From Lactarius indigo (taxonomy: Eukaryota; Basidiomycota; Agaricomycetes; Russulales; Russulaceae), in assembly GCA_025766275.1 (NCBI GenBank), contig JAFKAC010000006.1, positions 992,001-1,056,000 on the forward strand: a stretch of DNA of 64,000 bases. Direction: 5' to 3'. This document shows, piece by piece, positions 1 to 11,339 of the stretch. Made by a program: the position numbers and the translations under genes. The first letter of the stretch is position 1; each line of letters opens with the position of its first letter. The notes under the pieces were generated by a model. It was not told where the DNA came from. It made no database searches and was given only the letters and a program-made list of their open reading frames with translations.

Positions 1-1112
1 AAGGACCAGAGCACGTCCACTTTGGACTCGAGAGGGCAAAGAGCGTAATGTTGTTCGAGGTTGGCCGGGAGCTCTAGATGGGTACTCCCTTCCGCAGTAG
101 ACGCTACAGAGTCCGTGCTGACGAAGACAGGGTCCTGCAACGAAAGACGCGCAAGATCGGAGACAGATTGTGTTTGAGTAGCGGAAAAAAGGAGAGTCTG
201 TCTTGATTTTGGAAGATGTCCAAGGAGCGCAGAAAGCGTACGCGAGAAACCCATGTCAAGAATGCGATCAGCCTCGTCGAGCACTGGTCGATAATTAAGT
301 GATTGTGGAGATGGTAGTAGTTAAAGCGTACCCAGCAACTGAAGGTTGTCACAATCAAACCCTACGGTCTGATCCATGTGTTGAAGTAATCTGCCTGGAG
401 TCGCGACGAGGATATTCATTCGGGAGAGACGCTCACGCTCATCTTTGAGATTCTTTCCGCCGATAACGATTCCAGCGGAGAAGCTGTGGTACCCGCCTAT
501 AGAGCGCAATACGTCAAATATTTGGACCGCCTAAGGTAGTAAGCATGAAAATCGTTAAGAACACCACCAAGACATGCACGCACCAGCTCCCGCGTGGGTG
601 ATATGATGAGTGCCCCCAATCCGTCCTGTGGTCCCCACTTTCTTCTGTACAAAATTTCCAGAACGGGGATGAGAAAACACAAGGTCTTTCCGCTTCCAGT
701 GCGTGCAGCGCCGAGGATGTCCTTTCCCTGAAGCGAAAAAGGTAGACTTTTCGCCTGTACGTCGGTCATCTCAACAAAGAAGGCTTTCTTCAGACCTAGA
801 CGACCATTGAACAACAACGCAACAGCGAGCGGAAACGATATGTCATGACCTTTCTTTGTAAGAGTTGAGATGGGTAGGTCGGTGAAAGACCTCAAGTCAT
901 CTGTCGCGGCCTGATTCGATTGATAAAAGAGACAGAGGACCAGAGCAAACGGCCTCGCGTACAAATTGGTGAGTGGCCGTCTCCAGGGCCTCAATTTGTT
1001 GCTTTTCCGCTAATCGCCTTGCCTTCGACGACCGAAGAGGGACATTTGATTTTAACTTCTTTTTGGACCTTTTCTTCTGATGTGAGGGTCCTGGTGCCGG
1101 AGTGGGTCCCAT
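1..1112 (-). CDS. DBP4: DBP4/HCA4-type DEAD-box RNA helicase (3' part cut by window edge)
   Basis: ATP-dependent RNA helicase of the nucleolar Dbp4/Hca4 group, which helps release U14 snoRNA during early 18S rRNA processing. Seen: a basic N-terminus ([14 protein letters not shown]), the Q-motif region (FFVEMTDVQ), Walker A (AARTGSGKT), the PTREL motif, [16 protein letters not shown], the DEAD box ([13 protein letters not shown]) and a SAT motif near the window start. The [21 protein letters not shown] stretch is characteristic of Dbp4. Three introns interrupt the part seen, for example inside PTREL|AVQ and just before the DEAD box; all junctions restore frame. The start is the ATG at 1112, giving a lysine-rich head as usual in this family. 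Helicase domain 2 and the C-terminal extension lie outside the window. No frameshift seen. Confidence 0.92.
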
Positions 1113-1239
1113 GAAGGATATAACGTCTCGCTTGACGGCTCTGGTACATTTCTCTTATCGGGCCGGACGGTACGATGGCCGGTGGTGTCCGCCAGTGGTT
1201 GGGTCTGAGCGCTGACGGCAGCCCGGAAGGTTTAAGAGG

Positions 1240-3765
1240 ATGACACTGCCAAGCTCTCCACCTTGCCCAACATCCCGAAGATTCTCGACTTCCTCAGGTC
1301 AGGGTACTCGCCCCACTGTCTTCGATGCAAACTTCACTCATACTCCGCGCTTGCGGCCACGTCACCGCCGCCGATCCTCGAGTCTGAGCAATGGAAATGA
1401 CATCTCATTGTCGTCCACACATGAAAGGGACGACGACCCGGGCTTGTGGAACCCAGAACTTGAGAGTAATACCTTGCCCGTGCCTGCCCATCCGCAACCC
1501 CTTCGCCTCCGTGCTCCCCTGAGGAGACTGAGCGACCCCCACTTGGCCATGCAGGACTCGCGCAGGTTCCACGTATCTAGTCCCAGTGAAGACGGACCGT
1601 TATTTACCTACGCATCCCTCCCGCCCACTCCAATAACGTCGTCTCCACCGCCTCCAGTATCCAATGGAGAGCAGTATAAGTTGCCCCACGCACAAGAACA
1701 GTCTGATGTCTACAACACCCCCTTTTCTCTCTGGGACTACCTAAGGGAAGAGTTATTAGCAACCGATTTCGACTCCCACCAGGAATTAAAGTGGGAGCGA
1801 GTCAGCAACTTTCTCTCCATACCGCTCGCGATAGAGAAGGTGGGCCCTCTAGCAGGTACATATCTACTGGCGCTTGTCTAACAGCCCCCAAAAGATAATA
1901 TCTTTTGGCGTTCTTCTTTGCTTCGACTCATTCCTGTACACATTTACTATCCAGCCCATCCGTTTTGTACTTGCTCTCTGGCGGCTCTTCATCAATACTG
2001 TCACGAACTCCAAAGCACCTCTCCCGCCCTCACAGAAAGCCGACATTCTAAGGACTCTCTTACTCACGTTATCGATCCTAATTCTCATCCCGCTCGCAGA
2101 CGCAAGTAAGATATATCACTCAATTCGTGGCCAGGACACAATCAAATTGTACGTGATCTTCAATGCGCTCGAAGTAAGCATCTATCTCTTCTTTGATATG
2201 CTTGGACTTACGACTTCGGGGTCCCGTCGGCAGATAGCTGATAGGCTTTGCGCATCCATTGGACAAGACATACTTGATTGCTTGTTTTCACGATCGACAC
2301 TTCTATTGCTCTCTCGAAGATTACCCGTGACCACTCATACAATCCGTCCAATTGCGTTCTTCCTTTTGGCAACGTTATACACAGGTACGGTCTCACATGC
2401 CTCTATTGGTCACGCGAAGTGAATGTCTGAGTGTAGTCGCGCATGCATTGGTGATGGTATATCAAATGCTATGCCTGAATGTCGCCATAAACTCGTACGA
2501 CAACGCACTCCTTTCCCTGCTCATGTCCAACCAGTTTGTCGAGATCAAAGGCAGCGTGTTCAAAAAGTTTGAGAAGGATAACTTGTTTCAGATCACCTGC
2601 GCAGGTCATCTCGTTCGGTTCGTTCGCTGTCGAATGTATTAAACCTCTTCGGCAGATATCGTGGAAAGATTTACCCTTGGCCTTATGCTCACTTTTGTCG
2701 CCTTTCGAAATTTAATTGAGCTCTCGGGGTCAGAATTCGATTTCAGTGGAGGAATGTTTCTTCCCAAATCATTTGGCTGGATTGGTGGTAGTGTTTTATG
2801 GACAATCTCTTATGTGGGTCGACCCCTTGTTCCCCTTTGCGCAATTCACGTATTCCATGCGTAGCCCGTCATGACTGTCATGTTCTCCGAGACCCTCGTG
2901 GACTGGCTCAAACACGCCTTCATCACCAAGTTCAACCATATCCGCCCATCTGTTTACGAACGCTACAAAGACGTGCTTTGCCGTGACCTCGCGAGCGGCA
3001 GTCGGCTCAGCGCGCGTAAACACAGCTACGTTGATCAGTCTCCCGTTGTTGCTCGCCGTCTCGGTTTTTCCTCACTCCCGCTCGCGGTTCTCACGATCAT
3101 CATCGGCACACAAGCTGTTGCCCTACTTGTATCGTCTGCCAGTCCATCCTCACCCTCACTCTTTCGTGAAAAATCTGCAGCAACTACGTGGGGTCCGACC
3201 CTCTCCCTTTCCTTCCAGTGGTGGACAGTTGAAGGTTGGCAAGAGCTATTCGCCACTCGTCTGGACTGGGAACTTACCCTCTACTGGGCAAAGTGGAGTG
3301 TTATTGGTTTCACATTCTGGATATGGTACGTACTCGATCGCTATATGCCCAACTATTGACCGACAATTATGCTCAGCTTCGTCTTGATAAAGGTGATTAT
3401 GGGTGTCGGCCTGGTGAGCTACGCCACGCGCCGCAGAGCGGGGATGGAGGCACGCGAAGCTGCAGACGTAGTCAATGATTTTGGCAGAGACCCGATTGGC
3501 GAGGGACAGGAGGAACGAGTGAGTCACTCTTTTGTTCACTTGCGACGGCTCTTACGTGCATCCGACGTCCGACGTACAGAAATATAACCGGGAGCTGAAA
3601 GATATTCTACAAAATGCGCGTGACGACGCCGTACCTGTCTCTGAGATCGGAGAGCGTCCCACTGAAAAGGATGCTGTTCACCCTAGCCGAGGCAATGGCG
3701 GGAAACGAGATAGACCTAAACTCGAAGAGCTCACGCGGTTCACGATGGTCAAACGGATTTGGTGA
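1240..3765 (+). CDS. TAPT1/EMP65-family multi-pass membrane protein
   Basis: Member of the TAPT1 (DUF747, eukaryotic membrane protein) family; yeast EMP65 works in the ER in quality control of soluble proteins, and the role here is inferred from that. The first exon is a disordered Ser/Pro/Arg-rich head followed by the family core RVSNFLSIPLAIEK. After a 57-nt intron comes IISFGVLLCFDSFLYTFTI and QPIRFVLALWRLF, then MSNQFVEIKGSVFKKFEKDN and LVDWLKHAFITKFNHIRPSV, all classic family blocks. At least six hydrophobic helices are visible. The last exon is a charged cytosolic tail. Every exon joins in frame, so this gene is intact, unlike the genes after 7.9 kb. It is divergent from DBP4 with only about 130 nt between the two starts. 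Confidence 0.9.
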
Positions 3766-4091
3766 GCGTGCCAGAGTGGCGGTCACATGGCACCCATTAC
3801 GAATCACGTCCATGAAATGAAATGAGTGTTATTCAAGAGCGTTTGAAGCTTTCAGCTGACAGGCTTGGCACTTGACTGGAAAGCGTGTAGCGAAAGTAGC
3901 ACAGTAAGCCCAACAGCTTCTTTAACCGAGAGTGACCAATGAATGATTTCCAGGATACTGATTAATACTATAACCATAAATGATGACATGACAGAAAGTA
4001 AAGCAGAAAGTGAGCGTGTTTGAGTTTGGTTGAGATGCAATGACGACTCGACGAGGGAACCAGAGCGGGCTGGGGAACTTCTAAAATGTCT
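3766..4091. other. Intergenic, convergent gene ends
   Basis: Space between the 3' ends of the TAPT1-like gene and the next minus-strand gene. Only short AT-richer sequence is seen; no gene, repeat or structured RNA is recognised. Confidence 0.6.
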
Positions 4092-5271
4092 TTAACTGAC
4101 GGCTTCTTCTAGCCATAGCGCTCGTCGTCGCGATATGTCGTGAACCTTCATGGAACTTACGCGTTCGGAGGCCGTGCGGTGGATCGTTCCGTCGTGGTTC
4201 CGTCCATCATTGTCAGAAGGCCTGCTCAGTGCTCTTTGGCGTGCCTCACGTTCACTAGAGCGCCGGTCAAGGCGCGCATTTACCCTGTGAAAGCCCTCCC
4301 GTTCTGTGACCGACACGAAGCGCCGCGTTCCGCGCGGGGCCGACGCGGCATCCAGTCGCCTGTAGTCTGCCGGCGTCGCCATTCGCACTTCTTGCAGCAT
4401 GACGGCGCTTCCAAGCTCATTAGACACCTTGTACGCAGCCCGGATGCGGGATACCGCTGAGTCGGGTAGCAGTGGGTGGTGGCTGGGCAGCGCAAGACGC
4501 GGTTCCCCGCCGTTGCTGAATGCGGAGCTCGGTTTACGGCTGCGATTCTGCAGCCATGGTTCCTTCGAGTGCGAAGAGCTCCCTTCGGTCGCGCAATATG
4601 GAGGAAGGGTGGGGGTGAGGGACGATTCGCGGGGACGGTAGCGTGGTGGGTGGGCCGGCTCAGGTAGCGGCGTGGTGGCGAACCCAGGGTGAGACCTTTC
4701 TTCTTCGGCGATACTACGGGAGCCCGACTGTCGCGAATTAGAAGCAGCGTGGTCGCTTGGTTCCGCGATTCTTTTGGGCCTATTGGGCCAGGTTGGTCTC
4801 GTCGGTGCTTGTGTCGGTGACTGAGGGGGCGTGTCCGCGCGGCTATCTTTTGCCGCGGCCGTGATTTCGATCTCTTGTTGGGCGCCCGTGGACTTTTCCT
4901 TACTTGGGTAGCTCTCGCAATACGAAGGTGGCTTCACGGATCCAATGACGTCAGTGGCGGCCTTTTCAAGATGCTTCGTTGTCTGAGATGTTGGAGATAC
5001 AGGTGCGTTTACCCGCCGAAAGAGCCACGGCGTGACTCGCTGAACAGGATTCTCAGCCAGCCCCGACGGTGGCTCCACCTTCGATAAAACTGGAGGTTGC
5101 GATCCCCGGGGAAGGTCCGTGTCCAGAAGATCGTTGAGAGTTCCAGCTCTCAATGTGCGGTCCCTGTCAGTGTTCCAATCACGTTCTAGTTCCACTTCTG
5201 GTCGATCGCGACGCGTCAACTTACTTTTCGATTCGGAGGGGACTGGGGACGTTTTTGCGCGTGAGCTTCAT
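4092..5271 (-). CDS. Disordered orphan protein (Pro/Ser/Arg-rich)
   Basis: Unrecognised protein of about 370 residues, low in hydrophobic residues and rich in P, S, R and E, so probably largely disordered. The long frame has no ATG at its 5' end. I place the start at the ATG at 5271: a 47-nt first exon (MKLTRKNVPSPLRIEK) ends in a perfect GTAAGT donor, and a 61-nt intron (5164-5224) ending in CTGACAG restores frame into KDRTLRAGTLNDLLDTDLP. Near the C-terminus, EVRMATPADYRRLDAASAPR and AVSRIRAAYKVSNELGSAVM look the most structured. No catalytic motif is seen. Function unknown; the splice model is inferred. Confidence 0.62.
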
Positions 5272-5755
5272 AATGGGAAAGGACCACAGATCACAGCAAA
5301 GGTGGGTTTGAGAAGTTGTGGGGAATAAGTCACGGTGGGAGTAGGGTGAAGCGGTCGGGACAGTCCATCGAATGGAGGTCCTTAAATATAGTTTAATGTG
5401 GTCTATGAGCCATTGCCAGCTCGGTCATAGGTTGACACAGTGCCGCCAATACCACAGACAAACCTAGCACGGGGAACGTGGCTTTCCACAACGTGATTCT
5501 AAGCGAAAGCGAACCTGAGGCCTCCGAGTGTGTCTGATCGGGAAATCATCACGTAATGCAGTGAAAGAATGGCATTGTTTAATTCAACAACAAGAACAGA
5601 AAGAGTATACAAACGACTGTGGAGGGACACGATGTTATCCAGGAACCGGCCAGGAACAACGTCTAACTTTCTCAGGTTGAGCAAAATCGGACACATAAAC
5701 AAAAGCAGTTTGGGTAGCCTCAGTACTAGTCACCACAGCCACACACCTCAGTTCC
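5272..5755. other. Intergenic, probable promoter of the orphan gene
   Basis: 484 bases between two minus-strand genes, presumably promoter and 5' UTR of the 4092-5271 gene plus the 3' UTR of the next. No TATA box, repeat or RNA gene is obvious. Confidence 0.5.
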
Positions 5756-7254
5756 TTACTGGGTACGGCCCGCCCACTGCTGGTTTGCAGGGTAGTATCC
5801 ATAGTCTGCCATGGTGCGATACTCAACTTCTCGACCGCCGAGCCTTCTGGAATTCTCTGTCGCTGCGCGTCGATGATGGCGAGAGCGTTGACGGCCTGGG
5901 TCACGCTCTCTACGGCGTGTCTCACGGCCACGATCACTGCGGACGCGTTCTGGAAGCCCCCGTTCATAGCAAATTTGGTGGTACGCCTTGTCTGCCTCAA
6001 CCGCCGCAGCTCGGAATGCATCCTGCTCCGCTTGCGGCAGCGGCATGACCATCCGCAATGGCCTAATCACCGGAGCAGGTGGCCATATTTCAGTCGTTGT
6101 TGTCACCGCCTTTTGATCATTACGATGGCCCGTTTCCGAGCTGACTGATTCTGCCAGTACGTGCAAGATCTCCACACTGGGTTGTCCCATGAGTTTTAAA
6201 GGTTTCGGCGCGTGAAGAGGCGGCATGGGGCCGTTCGAGAGTACGAAGCTTGAATGGGCTTTCCTAAGATGGGGAACGGGCGTCGGTGCAGGATCGTACT
6301 TGTTCTGATAGCGTTTGCGGTGCGTGACTGCGGCGTCCCGAACACGCGGGCCTAAATCATCGGCCTGGTGGGTAGTATGAGTGGAGGTTGGGCCATGCTC
6401 AGTGTTTCCGATATTAGTGGAGTTGGGAGGATATAAAGGTGGTTGGGGAAGGGCACCAGCCGCAGGTGCCGATGAGATAGGAGGGGGCGGATGGCTGTGA
6501 CTGCGTGTAGGGATGGCGCCAATGGTCGTAGAACCCGCACGAGCTCGAGATCGTGGGATGCGCTGAGCGTCACTGCCCACGGGGAGGTGACGTGCATTTT
6601 GGGAGGCGTGGACGTGCTGGGTGGATGCGTGTGCAGTGGGACGTTCTGCTGGCACCGGAGCGGAAGGTGGCAGTGAGGCTGGGTGGGGAGTATGCTGCGG
6701 TGTCAGCTGCGTAGCCTGGGTCTGGCTCGCGGGATTCCCAGATCCAATAACAAGAGCCCCAAGTGGACGACCAGAAAAAGGATCGGCGTCCATCGGCAGT
6801 AGGGGAGGAGACATGACCCCCCCATAGTTAGGAGGTGTATCAGCATTACTACTATCATCGGGAGCGCCAGCGATACCGAGGATCCGTGCAGCTTTCGAGT
6901 TCTTTCTGAGATGTCGGCTGGTGGGCGGAGGTCGAGACGAAGTAGAAGCAGTAGGAACATCTCCAGAAAAGGTACGAGGCTCTCTGGAGAAAAAAGGCAT
7001 GGATTGTGCGTGCTTGAGAACGCCACCTCTCGTAGCATTCTCATGCGTTGGGGTCGGGAAGTGATGCGGCGCGATGCCCCATTGGTCATGAATATTGCCT
7101 TCAAGTCGGACTTCTTGGGACACTCCTGCCTCTTTATTAGACGCTGATTCTCTGAAAAAGGTCCAGACCTCGATTAGTCACCATACGGAGGGGAAATGAA
7201 CCAAGGGACGTGCTTCGTGAGGATTCTAAAGGCGGCTTGTCGAATGCGCTTCAT
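5756..7254 (-). CDS. Disordered orphan protein with a basic C-terminal segment
   Basis: Unrecognised protein of about 490 residues. The N-terminal two thirds is Pro/Ser/Thr/His-rich and probably disordered. The C-terminal part is more structured: QAEQDAFRAAAVEADKAYHQ (helical), then an Arg-rich run (DRGRETRRRERDPGRQRS) and a short tail GYYPANQQWAG. The downstream frame has no ATG near its beginning. I infer a first exon from the ATG at 7254 (MKRIRQAAFRILTK) and a very short 35-nt intron (7152-7186) with donor GTATGG, branch GACTAAT and acceptor TTTTTCAG, which restores frame. An in-frame GTG at 7123 is not a plausible eukaryotic start. No domain family is recognised. Confidence 0.58.
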
Positions 7255-7886
7255 TCTTCGCGCATAGAAATACTTAGCTTATTACACCTCTGAATTCAAG
7301 TGAATTTTAACCAGGTCGAGTTGCAATATGGGGGGCTTTAAAGGATAATGTTTGTGGTTGGTCGTCCACACTCCAGAAAAATGTGATCGTGAGGCCATTT
7401 TCAAGATCCACAGCTCAGGCGACCAAAGACTCGCGCAGGAAGCGCACTACGAACAATCCAAGCCTATTCCACAGGAAGCTAAGCCTACCCTTCACACCGA
7501 CGGATACCTGGGCGCAATTACGAGACGATACCGCATAGATCGAACCCACGAGCGAAATAAGAACAGTGCCAAGAGTTGTGGAATAACAGTTCAATGCGGC
7601 AGACTAGGAGATTAGTAGAGCTGTACAAGTTGCGCAGTAGGTGCGCAGCAGGCCTGTCCGAAAAAAATAACTTGCACAGCCAAGTGGATAACAGAGGGGA
7701 GACTGAGACAGGTGGTGAGCTGGTGACCGATAGTCGGATGCACCGGATGACGTAATGGAAATATCTGGGAGTGGGAGACTTCAATGCTTCAGTACGCCGA
7801 GGACCTATAAATCTGGTGTCCCCCAGCTCCAAACCTCCCCACCCGCGCTCCCCCCTTCCTCATTTGTTCCGTGTCTCGTCCACGTA
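7255..7886. other. Intergenic divergent promoter region
   Basis: 632 bases between a minus-strand orphan gene and the plus-strand pali-like gene. A CT-rich stretch (about 7825-7880) precedes the plus-strand start, as is common for fungal core promoters. No gene or repeat is recognised. Confidence 0.5.
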
Positions 7887-8558
7887 ATGGCCTCTCCCGC
7901 TGCTCCAGGCCTCTTCTTTTGTTTCGTTGCTACCATCCTACTCGTCCTTGTACGCGTCGCGTCTTGATCCCACAAGTTGGCACTTCTCACCTACATTTCA
8001 GGTTTCTGTCTCTGCACCGACCTGGGACCGTGTTTATTTCCTTCGCGCAACCAATGGGGGATTGAGCTATCATTTCGGTGTGTTTGGTTACACTGGTAAC
8101 TCAAGTCCACGTAGGATACCGCTTTCCTATCGCGTATGTGTTCTGTCACGTAGATCCCTGGCGAATTCAGGCTAACAGACCCCCAGGACATGGCGAATTA
8201 TCTTCCGCCACTATACATAATCTCACATATACCCTCATTCTACACCCCGTCGCCGCCGGTCTATCAGGGCATTGCCCTATTATTTGGACTCTGTGGCGCA
8301 GGATACCATCGTTCAGGAACAGTCCTCATGACCCTCAGTTCTTCATTAGCCGCACTCGTCACGCTCGTTGCGTTCGTTCTTGATATGGTTCTGTTCAGCA
8401 TCGCGCGACACGAATTCCGCAAGTTTGGATGGTCCTCCCAATACGGCAACGCGACATGGTTGACCCTCGGAGCCTTGGTCGCACTTTTACTTACCTTTTG
8501 CACGGCAGGATGTGGTATATTCGGCTCGTACAGGCGCCGGCGCCAAAACACATACTAG
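7887..8558 (+). CDS. Pali/SUR7-type four-helix plasma-membrane protein, frameshifted as given
   Basis: Small claudin-like membrane protein of the pali/SUR7 group; PalI acts in ambient-pH signalling and SUR7 marks plasma-membrane domains, and the exact role here is not known. Seen: a first helix (LFFCFVATILLVLV), an extracellular loop, LTYTLILHPVAAGLS (family hallmark), then helices in LSSSLAALVTLVAFVLDMVL and TWLTLGALVALLLTFCTAGC, and a basic tail. Exon 1 joins exon 2 in frame. The conserved blocks then lie in three successive frames: FGYTGNS, then VGYRFPI..HPVAAGLS, then GIALLFGLCGAGYH. Each step equals one extra base, near 8101-8110 and at 8266 (TC[A]GGGC). No intron explains these steps. 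Identity is good; integrity is doubtful. Confidence 0.75.
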
Positions 8559-8951
8559 GCACGAGAAATAATGGAATAATGACTTGAAACGGACAAAGAT
8601 AGTTTGCCTACGATGCTCTATGTATTTGTTATTCTTGCCGCTGCCATTTCCTTCCTCCTTGGACGCTTGTCGTATGCCGTTTAGTGTACAGTAGCTCATA
8701 GTAGCGTTCTGTTTGATGTGGATTAAAATAATGCGATACCGGATTATTACCCTCATATGTTTGTTACCGGGCCGAGCGGAACCCATCGATGAGATCTTAT
8801 CGGCTTGGAGCGGCCACCAACTGAAGGCTCTTGAAGTAGCTAGCATGTCCGAGTCGGAAGTGCCACTGAATCCACCAGGTCAGCAGCCCTCTCAACCATT
8901 TTAGACTCTGTCTAACCTCTTGCAATTCCCCGCTCTACCTGTGGGCCCCAA
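8559..8951. other. Intergenic, promoter of THI6
   Basis: 393 bases between the pali-like stop and the THI6 start. A short frame (ATG at 8845, MSESEVPLNPPG) followed by a GT could be an upstream leader exon or uORF, but there is nothing to decide. No thiamine-pyrophosphate riboswitch core was recognised by eye. Confidence 0.4.
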
Positions 8952-11082
8952 ATGGCCGAGCCCTGCCTAGTGCTACCCCTCAGCCTTCCCTATGCGGACA
9001 GGTCGGCCCCGGAATTCGACTTGTCGCTTTACCTTGTAACTGGGAGAGATCTCCTTCCGCATGGAAAGGTACCGTTGCAACACGTCGCGTTTTTCACCAA
9101 TTCATTTTTCAGAGTTACTTAGCTTCTCTCGAAGAGGTCCGTCCTTTATCCCGCCCATCAGCAGCTTGCCCCATGGTATACGTAGGCTCTTCGAGGCGGA
9201 GTCACGGTCGTACAAGTCCGCGAAAAACACGTAGACACTGCCGAGGTGCGCTACCCGAGTGAACCGATCTGTCCCGATATTTTCCCTTAAGTGTCTAAAT
9301 AGTTCCTTGAGATAGCCAGAGATACCGTTTCTCTGTGCGCGGGCTACAACATACCCGTCATTATAAATGATCGCAGTAGACATCGCGCTAGCGTCTGGCG
9401 CCGCTGGTGTGCACCTTGGGCAGACCGACATGCCCTTCGCCAGTCGCGCGCAAGCTACTGCCGCCAAGCGCGATCGTCGGTGTCTCGTGCGCGACGCCTA
9501 AGCAAGTGCGCAAGGCCGTCGAAGACGGCGCAGACTACGTCGGCCTCGGCGCAGTATACTCGACGAGCACGAAGGACGTGAGCGCGCCGGGCCGCGTATG
9601 TGGCATCGCGGGTGTGCGCGCCATGCTCAGCGTGCTCGAGGGGACTGGCGTCAAGGCCGTTGCGATTGGTAGCCACCTACTTCTTCGCTCGATATGGGGC
9701 GCATGGTCTGACGCACGGCTTGCGCAGGCGGCATAAAGTCGACGAACTTGCTTCGTACGCTGCACGGCTTGCGCCTCTCCCACAGGCCACGCCCTCGATG
9801 GCGTTGCGGTCGTGTCGGATATCGTAGCCTCGCCCGAACCCCAAGCCGCCGCCCAGCGCCTCGCGCAGACGTTCCGTGCTTGGGCGGCTGCGGCATCCCG
9901 CGGGCCTACGGCTTTCCTAGTCACGCCCGAACTAAAGGCGCAGTATACGCCCGAAGCTATCACCGCCGCTGCCGCTACTCTCGTCGATACCGGTGCGGCG
10001 CATGCGGCCGCTTGTGCACCAGGTATATAGATATTTCCCTCTTTCATGTGCAAAGCTCCTGTGTTTTAACTGACTCTGCGTCGTTCGCTCCTAGATCACG
10101 AACAACGTGGTCAAGACAGCAATCCTGCCAACGTCACTCTTGCACTCGGCGGGTCGCCCATCATGGCGGAAGCAGAAGCGGAACAAGCAGATCTCGCGCG
10201 CATTCCCGGCAGGCCTGCTCATCAATTTCGGAACCTATCGACGCAGCTCGACGGGATGCTCGCCGCAGGCCGTCACGCGAACCAGAATGGCAAGCCAGTG
10301 GTGTTCGATCCTGTAGGTGTCGGCGCGACCAGTTTCCGCCGCGCGACCGCCTGCCAGTGAGCACTTTTTTTCCTGCGTTCCTTGTGGGGTAAGCTTTTCT
10401 GCGTGCTCACGACAGTGGGGGGTTCCCAGAGCTACTCGATGCGTGGCAACCGACGGTGATCAAGGGAAATGCAGCGGAAATTGGCGCACTTGCCGACTCG
10501 AAAGAGGTCCGCCTACACGAATAGTAACGGACAGTATCTAAGAGACATATTTTTACTTTCCAGGTTAAGGCTCAAGGCGTAGACAGCCTCGGCGGCTTCA
10601 CAAATGCCTCCGGTGTCGTGCGCTCACTTGCTCGCAACTACCGTTCGTGATTTCTACCTCGCGAACCATCGTCGTTCTTGCAGTGTTCGCTGAAACCTCT
10701 CTAGGGTGCATAGTACTGCTCTCGGGCCCAATCGACTACCTCTCCGATGGAAGCACCGTCATTCCGCATGTCCAATGGCCACGAGCTCTTAGGTCAGATC
10801 ACAGGCGCAGGGTGTGTGCTCGGCACCTACTATCTCCACCTTTTGCGGTGCGGCAAGCATGGCTGCGTCAAGTACCTCCGAGGGGGCACTTGTACAGGGG
10901 GACATGCTTCTTGCGACCTGCTGCTGGTACCTCTTGCTTTGACAATTGCTGCCCAGCGTGCTGCCAGCAGAGAAGAAGTTCGCGGGCCAGGAACGTTCTT
11001 GCCTGCCCTGATTGACGAGCTTGCGGTGCTGACTCCTGAAATTGTGCTGAGAATGGCGAAGGTCGAAGTGGAGCTAGAGTGA
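8952..11082 (+). CDS. THI6: Bifunctional thiamine-phosphate synthase / hydroxyethylthiazole kinase, many frameshifts as given
   Basis: Bifunctional thiamine enzyme. The N-terminal half joins HMP-PP to thiazole phosphate to make thiamine phosphate (EC 2.5.1.3); the C-terminal half phosphorylates hydroxyethylthiazole (EC 2.7.1.50). Seen in order: FDLSLYLVTGRDLLPHGK, GVTVVQVREKHVDTAE, NIPVIINDR, VDIALASGAAGVHLGQTDMP, EDGADYVGLGAVYSTSTK, GGIKSTNLLRTLHG, ITNNVV, NVTLALGGSPIMAEAEAEQA, GKPVVFDPVGVGATSFRR, AWQPTVIKGNAAEIGALADS, GPIDYLSDGSTVI, GHELLGQITGAGC and REEVRGPGTFLPALIDEL. Introns are spliced cleanly, but about ten single-base indels shift the frame between these blocks (9375, 9442, about 9770, 10119, 10211, 10236, 10764, 10827, 10918, 10931). 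Residues stay conserved across every break, unlike an old pseudogene. Family certain; translatability as given is not. Confidence 0.85.
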
Positions 11083-11339
11083 AAAAAAGTCTTCATAGAA
11101 AAGACTGGTTCAAGCTAGATCTTTATTCGAGACAACATATAAGAGAGCTGGTTGAATAGCGAAGCCATATCCTACAACTGTGTCGGGCGCTAAAAAAAAG
11201 AAAGTACAAAATAGGGGTTTATCATGACGCTGCATCAGGTCGAAAAAAAAAACCCCCCTCAAATCGGTCATTTTGAATCACCGCTGGGGCAACTCCCGAA
11301 ATTCCAAAGCCCCTATTTAAACCATTGAAACGTGTTACG

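Noticed and set aside
8095..8275. Micro-introns to repair the pali-like frame
   Set aside because: Candidate GT..AG spans are 9-19 nt, too short for the spliceosome. A one-base step explains the data better.
9370..9450. Programmed +1 frameshifting as the explanation for THI6
   Set aside because: Too many sites in one gene, no shared slippery codon plus stop or stimulatory structure, and some sites are deletions. Kept only as a remote alternative.
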